A DNA stretch of 64,000 nt, from NCBI RefSeq assembly GCF_025770765.1, contig NZ_JANZKY010000008.1, positions 178,013 through 242,012 of the forward strand, read 5' to 3'. The translations under genes and the position numbers were made by a program. Source of the DNA: Propionivibrio soli. GTDB lineage: Bacteria; Pseudomonadota; Gammaproteobacteria; Burkholderiales; Rhodocyclaceae. Positions within the stretch are counted from its first letter, which is position 1; each line of letters opens with the position of its first letter. The notes under the pieces are model-generated. The model saw only the letters and a program-made list of their open reading frames with translations. It was not told the origin of the DNA and searched no databases. Below are positions 44,003 through 51,483 of the stretch, piece by piece.

Positions 44003-45124
44003 TTACTTGACCTCGGCGAACGCGCCGTTCTTCACCTGATAGACGGCGAAACCGACACCTTCCGCGTCGCCCTTGGCGTCGAACTTGATCTTGCCAACCG
44101 TGGTTTCGACTTGGCTGCTCTTGAGCGCCTTGCCCAGAGCCTCATAGTCGGTGCTTCCTGCAACTTTGACCGCGTTCAGGGCGGCCAGCATCGCGGCGTA
44201 GGCCTGGTCGAAGAAGGTTCCCGGCTCTTTGCCGTACTTGGCTTTGTACTCTTCACGAGCCTTGGCGTTCAGCGGGTACTTCGACACGTCCATCGGACCC
44301 GTCGCGTACACCCCTTCGGCATCCTTGCCGGCGATCTTCAGGAAACCGTCACCCTTGATGCCGTCCGGACCGATGAAGGGCACATTGATCTTGCGCTTGT
44401 TCATCAGCGACAGGAGCTTGGAAGCTTCGGGGTGGTAGCCGCCGAAAATCAACACGTCGGCGCCTTCCTTGCGCAGCTTCTGGATAACGGCCGAGTAGTC
44501 CATGGCGCCCGGCTGAATGCCTTCGTACATCACGACCTTGGCCTTGCCGCCTTTTTCGATCGCTTCCTTGGCGAAATCGGCGAAACCTTTGCCGTAGTCG
44601 CCCTTGTCGTGCAGGATGGCCACTTTCTTGGCGTTCAGCTTATCGGTGGCAAACGAAGCCGCCAGCATGGCTTGGTCGTCGTCCGGAGCGATCGTCCGAT
44701 AGAAATTGGGGTACTCGCCGCTCTTGGTCAGCGGAGGATTCGTCGCGGACGGGCTGATGGTGATGATCTTGGCGCCCTTGTAAATTCCAAGAGCGGCCTT
44801 GGTTGCGCCGGAGCAGACGTGGCCCAGAACAAGGTTAACACCTTCGGAGACGAGCTTCGTCGCCACGTTGGTCGCGATTTCCGGTTTGCACTGGTCGTCG
44901 GCGATCATCAGTTCGACTTTCTTGCCGTTGATGCCACCCTTGGCGTTCACGTCGGCGACAACCATCTCCGCCGCGTCTTTCGACGGCAAGCCATACGGAG
45001 CAAGATCGCCGGTATGCGGGCCAGCTACGCCGATTTTTATGGTATCGGCCGCGAGGGCCGGGGCGCTGAGGGCCGCAGCGACGAATGCCGCCGCCGCGAG
45101 TTTGACCAAGTTTGATTCTTGCAT
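44003..45124 (-). CDS. livK: Branched-chain amino acid ABC transporter substrate-binding protein
   Basis: A 373-aa periplasmic receptor of the Liv system. The signal peptide (about 1-25) ends APALAADT. The mature part begins IKIGVAGPHTGDLAPYGLPSKDAAEMVVADVNAKGGINGKKVEL, then LVLGHVCSGATKAA with the single disulfide pattern (with DDQCKPE), and YRTIAPDDDQ. It has AAGGAG before the ATG, a sigma-70-like promoter upstream and a terminator downstream, the arrangement of a highly expressed receptor gene. The liv permease genes follow on the same strand. The exact ligand among branched-chain amino acids is unproven. Confidence 0.93.
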   Translation of the reverse strand: MQESNLVKLAAAAFVAAALSAPALAADTIKIGVAGPHTGDLAPYGLPSKDAAEMVVADVNAKGGINGKKVELMIADDQCKPEIATNVATKLVSEGVNLVLGHVCSGATKAALGIYKGAKIITISPSATNPPLTKSGEYPNFYRTIAPDDDQAMLAASFATDKLNAKKVAILHDKGDYGKGFADFAKEAIEKGGKAKVVMYEGIQPGAMDYSAVIQKLRKEGADVLIFGGYHPEASKLLSLMNKRKINVPFIGPDGIKGDGFLKIAGKDAEGVYATGPMDVSKYPLNAKAREEYKAKYGKEPGTFFDQAYAAMLAALNAVKVAGSTDYEALGKALKSSQVETTVGKIKFDAKGDAEGVGFAVYQVKNGAFAEVK

Positions 45125-45171
45125 CAGGGCGTCTCCTTCCGTTCAGACTGAGGTAAACCAAAATTCTCTGG

Positions 45172-45200
45172 AGCGTAGTTTAAAGCAGTCTGGCGGTCAA
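45172..45200 (-). promoter_or_regulatory. Sigma-70-like promoter of the Liv binding-protein gene
   Basis: On the minus strand TTGACC (45200-45195) and TACGCT (45177-45172) are spaced by 17 bp. The start would be near 45165, giving a leader of about 40 nt that contains AAGGAG. A small CAAGG/CCTTG hairpin with an internal T-run lies just upstream. Confidence 0.5.
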
Positions 45201-45456
45201 GGAAAAATCCCTTGTTTTTCAATCCTCCGGCGAGTATTCGCGATGCGAACAACAGTTGTTTAGGACACGCGAATCAACTCCTCGTCGACGTAGCACGTGA
45301 ACGGCACTGACCGACGCAAGAAAGCGGCCAGATTGTTCCACCCGCCGGAGGACAACGGCGAAGCGTGGAACAAAGGCGCGCAATTCGGAAGCACTCGGAA
45401 ACAACCGGGGGCACGAACAGACTACGCTGCGCCCCGGGGACCGGCATTAGGCGGCG
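45201..45456. other. Intergenic region, no gene found
   Basis: Together with the promoter just before it, this fills the 332-bp gap between the liv receptor gene and the 24-residue ORF, both on the minus strand. I see no ORF with a ribosome-binding site, no RNA and no clear terminator for the small gene. Confidence 0.35.
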
Positions 45457-45531
45457 TTACCTGAGCCCGAAGAACGAGAGGATCGCAATGATGATAACGA
45501 TCAAACCCACAAGATAAACGATGCTGTTCAT
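45457..45531 (-). CDS. 24-residue hydrophobic membrane peptide, function unknown
   Basis: A 24-aa ORF whose ATG at 45531 follows AAAGGAAA. The product is almost entirely one hydrophobic helix: MNSIVYLVGLIVIIIAIL, ending SFFGLR. I recall very similar peptides annotated as hypothetical in many proteobacteria, which, if right, argues for a real gene. It is probably a single-pass inner-membrane protein. It is transcribed divergently from the FtsH-like protease gene 285 bp away; any functional link is speculation. A longer frame upstream on this strand lacks a start site of this quality. Confidence 0.65.
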   Translation of the reverse strand: MNSIVYLVGLIVIIIAILSFFGLR

Positions 45532-45816
45532 ACGGTTTTCCTTTCTTGGCGTAATCGGACTCGAATCGGCTCCCTTTGGAGCCTCCCTAGGCGGCGCACC
45601 GTTGCGCACTGAAGCCCGGTGAATACGTCGGCAATGCCCTGCCGGACGAAACGCACTCGCCGGAACCTCGTCCATGCGGCCGACTCAAACCTCGGTCGGG
45701 ACGTCGGCCTAAACCCGCGGGCAAATGGCGCGCCTGATAGATCGCGCCACGCCGTCGTTCCTTTCCGCCTCGTTGCCCTCGCCGCGTGGCAGAAGATCCT
45801 GTCGAGAAAGGGGATC
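45532..45816. other. Divergent region between the membrane peptide and FtsH-like genes
   Basis: The 285-bp gap holds the promoters of both genes. A small perfect hairpin GGCTCC-CTTT-GGAGCC lies at 45568-45583, in the leader of the 24-residue ORF on the minus strand. No other gene was found. Confidence 0.35.
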
Positions 45817-47925
45817 ATGTCCGACCTACCGAAACCGGGGGATGCAGCGTCGTCCGGCCTGTGGCCGGCGGTGAAACGCACGGCGGCCCGAATCCAGGAC
45901 TGGTTTGCCCTGCAGCCGATTGCCGTGAAGCTCCTGGTGTTCACCATCGCCTTGGCGATCCCGGTGACGGCAGGCTATTCCTTCGTCCTGTTGCAGCGGC
46001 AGGCGGCCCTTGCGGAACAGGTGAAATCAATGGTCGCCGAAACCCCCGCCGGAGAGAAGCCATGGACGCTCAGCGACCGATTACCCGTCGTGTTCGGCTC
46101 GGGGTCCATCCTGGGCTTTCTCGAGGCGCAGCCGATCGACCGCGTGACGGTCATTTACGAACCGCTGATGTGGAACATATCTGAACGAATCGTGCTCATC
46201 GAATCGCAGGGGAAGCAATACGCCTACTACCCGAGCGATCTGGAAACCCGCATCTTCACCGATAAGGCGGTATCGGCGCTCTGGGGAAGCAAACTTGTGT
46301 TCATCCCGCGCAGCGAGGTACAGGCGACGCACGCCGATCTCCTCGAACGTCTTGACGCGCGCTTTGCCGGTGCCCGACCGCAATCGGAGAAGGACAACTG
46401 GATGGGCGTGGCAAGCGGCGTCCTCTCGGCCGTCTTTACGCTCGGTTTGCTCGCTTTTCTCTTCGTCCAGTTGCGTACGCAGTTCAAATCGCTCAAGTTC
46501 ATCGAAGCGGCGCAGGTGCAAGGATCGATCGACGATCTCGTCGGCATGGACGACATCAAGGGCGAAGTCGCGCAGATCAAGGATCAATACGAGCGGCGCA
46601 GCCTGTATGCCGAGTACGGCATCAACAAGCCGTTCAACGTCATGTTCAGCGGCCCCGCCGGCACCGGCAAAACCAAGCTCGCGAGCTATCTCGCCAAGGA
46701 ATTGCAGCTGCCTATCCTGTTTCACTCGGCCGCCAATCTGGAAACCGGCTTCGTCGCCGGCGGTTCGGGCACCTTGGCACGCATTGTGGCCATGGCCAAG
46801 CGTCGCAAACGCTGTATCGTGTTTCTGGACGAGGCGCAGGACCTGTTCATGAAGCGCGGCGGCCGACGCAAATTCGACGACGATACGGCAAACACCTTTC
46901 TGTCGATGCTCGACGGCGTACGCAGCCGCGATGAAGCGGAGATCATCTGGATCGTCGCCAGCAATTTCAGTAGCGAGACGATGCAGATGGATGAAGCGAT
47001 GCTTCGGCGCTTCCAGATGAAAGTCGACTTCCGCATGCCGAACAGCGAGGAGCGCCTCGCCATCATCCACCACTACCTCGACCGCCGCGCAGACAAGGTC
47101 CTGCCCGATCTCGACTTGCGCCACCTCGTGGCGGTCACCGAAGGACGCAGCCCAGCCGACCTCGAAACGATCGTCAACCAGGCGGGCATCAGCGCCGTGC
47201 AGGCCGGCGAGATGATCGGCGCCGATACGCTGATGCAGGCGGCCGAACGCGTGCTGGTAGGTAACGTCAACACTCAGACGACCAAGGAGCGTGAGCGTGA
47301 CCGGCGCATCATTGCCATACACGAATGGGGACACTTTCTCGTTGATCTCGAGCGTGAGCGACGACTGACTCATGACGACTGGGACCAGATCCTCGCCGAC
47401 ATGCGGACGATCAAGATTTCGCTCAAGGCCAACCCGCGTACCAACGCGCTTGGTTTCGTCTTCCACAAACAGGGCGCCAATCTGCTCAAGAGCAAGGGCG
47501 ATATCGAACACGAGATCCGCGTCCTGCTCGGCGGCATGGCGAATGAAGAACTTTTCTTCGGCGAGGAGGGGACGACCAACGGCGCGCACAATGACATCAC
47601 GCGAGTCACCCAGCTTCTGCACCATGCCGTCGGCGAGATCGGCATGTATCGCAAGACGAGGCTGAACTTCGGCGCCCTGTCGCGCGGGTCGGACGGGCCT
47701 CGCCAGCCCGACGAGGAAACGCGCAACATCATGGAGGCGCAGAGCGAACGGCTTTACGCCGAAACGCGGTCGATCCTCGCGCGGCTCAAGCCGCTCACCG
47801 AACATCTGGTGGAAAAGCTGCTCGCCGCCAACGAGATGAGCCTGAGCGACGCCTTGCGCGAAGTGCGCGAATTCGAGACCGCTATCCCCCTTTCGAAACA
47901 CGCGGGATTATTGCGCGCCGAGTAG
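45817..47925 (+). CDS. FtsH-like AAA+ membrane metalloprotease, divergent paralogue
   Basis: A 702-aa membrane protease. Two helices (about 38-58 and 197-218) enclose a periplasmic part of about 138 residues. The AAA+ module has Walker A GPAGTGKT (279-286), the FtsH-type pore region ETGFVAGGSGTLARI, Walker B IVFLDEAQD (Glu339) and an SRH block DEAMLRRF. The M41 domain has the zinc motif HEWGH (502-506) with Asp593 in GAHNDITR as the likely third ligand, so it should be proteolytically active. Canonical FtsH has HEAGH and FIDEID, and its periplasmic part is shorter; this is a distinct paralogue. The ATG at 45817 follows GAAAGGGG. Substrates are unknown. Confidence 0.9.
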   Translation: MSDLPKPGDAASSGLWPAVKRTAARIQDWFALQPIAVKLLVFTIALAIPVTAGYSFVLLQRQAALAEQVKSMVAETPAGEKPWTLSDRLPVVFGSGSILGFLEAQPIDRVTVIYEPLMWNISERIVLIESQGKQYAYYPSDLETRIFTDKAVSALWGSKLVFIPRSEVQATHADLLERLDARFAGARPQSEKDNWMGVASGVLSAVFTLGLLAFLFVQLRTQFKSLKFIEAAQVQGSIDDLVGMDDIKGEVAQIKDQYERRSLYAEYGINKPFNVMFSGPAGTGKTKLASYLAKELQLPILFHSAANLETGFVAGGSGTLARIVAMAKRRKRCIVFLDEAQDLFMKRGGRRKFDDDTANTFLSMLDGVRSRDEAEIIWIVASNFSSETMQMDEAMLRRFQMKVDFRMPNSEERLAIIHHYLDRRADKVLPDLDLRHLVAVTEGRSPADLETIVNQAGISAVQAGEMIGADTLMQAAERVLVGNVNTQTTKERERDRRIIAIHEWGHFLVDLERERRLTHDDWDQILADMRTIKISLKANPRTNALGFVFHKQGANLLKSKGDIEHEIRVLLGGMANEELFFGEEGTTNGAHNDITRVTQLLHHAVGEIGMYRKTRLNFGALSRGSDGPRQPDEETRNIMEAQSERLYAETRSILARLKPLTEHLVEKLLAANEMSLSDALREVREFETAIPLSKHAGLLRAE

Positions 47926-48125
47926 TTGTCGGCTGGACGCCTGCCACCACAGGCGACTTCACATCGCACCAGCTTTGGCATCGTACCGGGCACGCCATCT
48001 GCCGGGGAACGGCGCGTCCGAACCGCGCCCGACGTGGGATCGGCGCCTGCGCACGCCGATCCCAAATACGCGTTCCCAATTCGTCCCAATTCGCATCGGC
48101 CACCTTTCCACCGGAGCCCTAGACG

Positions 48126-50594
48126 ATGAATCGCACCCCGAACCGCAGCAAGCTGCTCACGCTGAGCGCCGCCCTGATCGCCCTCATGGCCATTGCTTTC
48201 CTCGGCGGCGGCGCCTGGCTCGTATCCCTGGGCGGGTCGTGGTACTACGTCGCCGCTGGAACGGGTCTGCTCATCACCGCCTCTCTGCTTTTTGGAGCGA
48301 GACCGACGGCCTTGTGGATATATGCCGCAGTGATACTCGGCACGTTTGTCTGGTCGCTGTGGGAGAAGGGGCTCGATTGGTGGGGCATCGCCGCGCGCGG
48401 CGACGTTTTGTTCATCGTCGGCGCTTTCCTCGTCACACCTTGGATTATCCGCCGGCTGCGCTATGCCTCGGCAAGCGACTTCAGCGACGCTGCCCCGCTC
48501 GGCTGGGATGGGGGGCGACGTGCCTTGGGGCTTGTACTCGCGGTTTACCTGATCGTCGGCATCGTTTCCTGGTTTGTGGATCCGTATGCCCTGCGCGGGG
48601 AATTGCCTGCGGCTCGTTCACCGGGGGTGGCTGGCGCCCCCGGGCCGGATGGACTGCCTGTGCCGGTAGGCGAATGGCATGCGTATGGGCGCACTTCGGA
48701 AGGGCAGCGCTATTCGCCGCTCGACCAGATCGTTCCAGGCAACGCGGAAAAGCTCGACGTCGCCTGGACCTTCCACACCGGAGATGTTCGCGGACAGCCC
48801 GGCGACCCGGTCGAAACAACCTTCGAGGTCACGCCCCTCAAGGTCGGCAACCGGCTATTCTTGTGCACACCGCATCAATTCGTCATTGCGCTCGACGCCA
48901 CGACAGGGAAGGAACTGTGGCGTTTCGACCCTCAGATCAAAAGCGGACTCGCGCTGCAACACCTGACGTGCCGGGGGCTCTCGTTTCATCGCCGCGCGGT
49001 GGAACCGACCGCGGGTACCACAACACCGTTGTCCGCCGGAGAAAGCGTACCGGCACCTACGCCGGCCGCGGGCGATTGCCCCGAAAAATTGTTTATGCCA
49101 ACCGCCGACGGCCGCCTGATCGCGCTCAATCCAAACGATGGCTCGCTCTGCCGCCGTTTCGGGGGGACCGGGCAGATCGACCTTTGGACCGGTATGCCGA
49201 ATGTGCGCCCGGGCAGCTACTACTCGACCTCGCCGGTGACCACCACGCGTAATGTCGTCATCGTCGGTGGAACCGTACTCGACAACGTGTCGACCAACGA
49301 AGCGTCCGGCGTCATCCGCGGCTTCGATGTCGAGTCCGGCCAGTTGCTGTGGAAGTGGGATTCGGCACACCCGCAGGAGACTACCCCACTGGCCCTTGGG
49401 CAGACCTACGCCGCCAACTCCCCGAACAGCTGGTCGATCATGAGCGCTGACGAGGCGCTCGGTCTCGTCTATATCCCGATGGGCAATCAGCCGCCAGACC
49501 AGTGGGGTGCTCAGCGCAGCCCGGACGTGGAACGTTATTCGTCGTCGGTCGTCGCGCTCGAGATCGCGACCGGGCACGTACGCTGGGTTTTCCAGACCGT
49601 GCACCACGACCTCTGGGATTATGACGTACCGGCACAACCCAGCCTGATCGATCTCAGCATCGGCGGCACGACGGTGCCAGCGCTCGTGCAAGCGACCAAG
49701 CAGGGCGAACTATTCGTTCTCGACCGGCGTTCCGGCGCCCCCCTCGTTCCGGTGCAAGAAGTTCCCGCGCCGCAGGGAGCGGCAGCGGGTGACCGAACGG
49801 CGCCCACGCAGCCGGTGTCGGGCGTCTCGTTCAACCCCCCGCCGCTGCGCGAGGCCGACATGTGGGGCGGCACGCCGTTCGATCAGATGATGTGCCGCAT
49901 TGCCTTTCGTCGCCTCCGCTATGACGGACGCTTTACCCCCCCGTCGACCGGCGGCTCGTTAATCTATCCGGGCAACTTCGGTGTCTTCAACTGGGGGGGC
50001 ATCGCCGTCGACCCCGTCCGCCAAATCGCGTTCACCACGCCGACCTATCTCGCCTTCGTATCGCAGCTGATCCCGCGCCCGGACAACACGACACCAGTCG
50101 TTCAGGGCAGCCGTCGCCCCGACGACAGTTTGCCGGCGCTGAACGAGAATTTTGGCGCGCCCTACGCCGTCAAGCTCCACGCCTTCACCTCACCGTTCGG
50201 CATTCCGTGCCAGGCACCCCCGTGGGGCTATGTCGCCGGCGTCGATCTCGCCGATGGCAAGATCGCCTGGAAGCATCGCAACGGCACGGTACAAGACTTG
50301 GCACCGATACCGCTCCCCTTCCGCATGGGTGTGCCGAATCTTGGTGGACCGATCGTTACGCGCAGCGGCGTCGCCTTCCTCTCCGGCACCCTTGACTACT
50401 ACGTCCGCGCTTATGACGTGATCAACGGCAAGGAACTCTGGCGCAGCCGCTTGCCGGCCGGCGGGCAGGCAACGCCAATGACATACATGGGCGACGACGG
50501 TCGGCAGTACCTGCTGGTGATTGCCGGCGGCCATGGCTCGTTGGGGACGAAAGTCGGGGACTCGGTGATCGCTTACGCGTTGCCAAGAACCTGA
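48126..50594 (+). CDS. Membrane-bound PQQ-dependent glucose/quinate-type dehydrogenase
   Basis: An 822-aa quinoprotein. Five N-terminal helices (within about residues 10-152) anchor it, and a periplasmic eight-bladed propeller follows. Signature blocks are VGEWHAYGRTSEGQRYSPLDQI, TPLKVGNRLFLCTPHQFVIALDATTGKELW, the Cys/His block LTCRGLSFHR, and YVAGVDLADGKIAWKHRNGT. It oxidises an aldose or a cyclic polyol acid (glucose, quinate or shikimate) in the periplasm and passes electrons to ubiquinone; the sequence alone does not settle which. No pqq genes are in the window. The ATG at 48126 was chosen because the first helix follows directly. The gap to the FtsH-like gene is 200 bp. Confidence 0.92.
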   Translation: MNRTPNRSKLLTLSAALIALMAIAFLGGGAWLVSLGGSWYYVAAGTGLLITASLLFGARPTALWIYAAVILGTFVWSLWEKGLDWWGIAARGDVLFIVGAFLVTPWIIRRLRYASASDFSDAAPLGWDGGRRALGLVLAVYLIVGIVSWFVDPYALRGELPAARSPGVAGAPGPDGLPVPVGEWHAYGRTSEGQRYSPLDQIVPGNAEKLDVAWTFHTGDVRGQPGDPVETTFEVTPLKVGNRLFLCTPHQFVIALDATTGKELWRFDPQIKSGLALQHLTCRGLSFHRRAVEPTAGTTTPLSAGESVPAPTPAAGDCPEKLFMPTADGRLIALNPNDGSLCRRFGGTGQIDLWTGMPNVRPGSYYSTSPVTTTRNVVIVGGTVLDNVSTNEASGVIRGFDVESGQLLWKWDSAHPQETTPLALGQTYAANSPNSWSIMSADEALGLVYIPMGNQPPDQWGAQRSPDVERYSSSVVALEIATGHVRWVFQTVHHDLWDYDVPAQPSLIDLSIGGTTVPALVQATKQGELFVLDRRSGAPLVPVQEVPAPQGAAAGDRTAPTQPVSGVSFNPPPLREADMWGGTPFDQMMCRIAFRRLRYDGRFTPPSTGGSLIYPGNFGVFNWGGIAVDPVRQIAFTTPTYLAFVSQLIPRPDNTTPVVQGSRRPDDSLPALNENFGAPYAVKLHAFTSPFGIPCQAPPWGYVAGVDLADGKIAWKHRNGTVQDLAPIPLPFRMGVPNLGGPIVTRSGVAFLSGTLDYYVRAYDVINGKELWRSRLPAGGQATPMTYMGDDGRQYLLVIAGGHGSLGTKVGDSVIAYALPRT

Positions 50595-50700
50595 CGTGTT
50601 CGCCGAGCGGTGGAGTGAAAGAACTTAAGCTCCTCCCTTATGTCCGTCGTTTGCTTCTACAGCCAAGCACGAAGACAATGGAGTTTTTCTTTCGCTCTCC

Positions 50701-51348
50701 ATGCTGCGCAAGCTTTTCTGGGACGATCCCTACCGAACGCAATTGATGACGCGTATTGCGGCGGTCGACGGTTCTTCGGTCATGCTCGAGGAAACGATTC
50801 TCTTCGCTTTTTCCGGCGGACAGGAAAGCGACGCCGGGACGATTGCCGGCCGGCCTGTCCTCGGTGCCGCGAAATCCGGGTTCGACGTCGTCTATACCGT
50901 ATCTGCCGAACACGGACTACGTTCCGGAGACGCCGTCGAGGTGCATATCGACTGGCCGCGGCGCTACACGCTGATGCGTCTGCATTCGGCGGCCGAAATC
51001 GTTTTACATCTGGTGTATCAGCTTGTACCGGGCGTCGAGAAAATCGGCGCCCATATTTCACCAGATCGGGCACGCCTCGACTTTGCGCTCAATTTCAACA
51101 TCGGCAACTTCTTTGAGGAGATTCAGGCATCGTTCGCCACACTGGTTACCGAGAATCGGCCCATCGTGACCGGTTTTTCCGATGCGCCACAGCAACGTCG
51201 ATTCTGGGAAATCGAAGGCTTTGCACGTGTCCCGTGCGGTGGAACGCATCCGGGTGAGACTGGAGAAATCGGCCAGGTCGCTTTGCGCAGGAAAAACGTC
51301 GGCAAGGGCAAGGAGCGAATCGAAGTCACCCTCGTTGCGCCGCGCTGA
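50701..51348 (+). CDS. Alanyl-tRNA editing protein (AlaX family)
   Basis: A 215-aa trans-editing factor that hydrolyses Ser-tRNA(Ala) or Gly-tRNA(Ala). It shows FAFSGGQESDAGTI, DWPRRYTLMRLHSAAEIV, VEKIGAHIS and the zinc site FARVPCGGTHPGETGEIG. The first His pair of the metal site is His95 and Glu99 rather than His-x3-His; I believe this is normal for this bacterial subgroup, and Glu can still bind zinc. It stands alone between the quinoprotein and the PBP genes. Confidence 0.9.
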   Translation: MLRKLFWDDPYRTQLMTRIAAVDGSSVMLEETILFAFSGGQESDAGTIAGRPVLGAAKSGFDVVYTVSAEHGLRSGDAVEVHIDWPRRYTLMRLHSAAEIVLHLVYQLVPGVEKIGAHISPDRARLDFALNFNIGNFFEEIQASFATLVTENRPIVTGFSDAPQQRRFWEIEGFARVPCGGTHPGETGEIGQVALRRKNVGKGKERIEVTLVAPR

Positions 51349-51483
51349 GCCGCCGCAAGAGCGACTCCCTTGGGTCGAACTCGTGAGGGGTGCCCGATCC
51401 GCACATCCTTGGTAGCATTGCACATCGTCTTCTCTAACGGCGGCCACTCGGCGGGTTGATTTTCCGGGCGGCGTCCGTCGTCC

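Noticed and set aside
41446..45115. Several plus-strand frames of 370-382 codons opposite livH, livM and the Liv receptor
   Set aside because: They show typical antisense composition (runs of H, D, R and Q) and no start signals, and the liv genes on the other strand are unmistakable.
46081..47901. A long open frame of about 600 codons on the minus strand, opposite the FtsH-like gene
   Set aside because: It has no recognisable domain, is rich in His, Arg and Asp as expected for antisense of GC-rich codons, and covers a gene with clear AAA+ and M41 motifs.
50968..51000. His-to-Glu change (Glu99) at the metal site of the AlaX protein as a sign of inactivation
   Set aside because: I recall the same Leu-His-x-Ala-Ala-Glu form in many bacterial members of this subgroup, so it seems a family trait.
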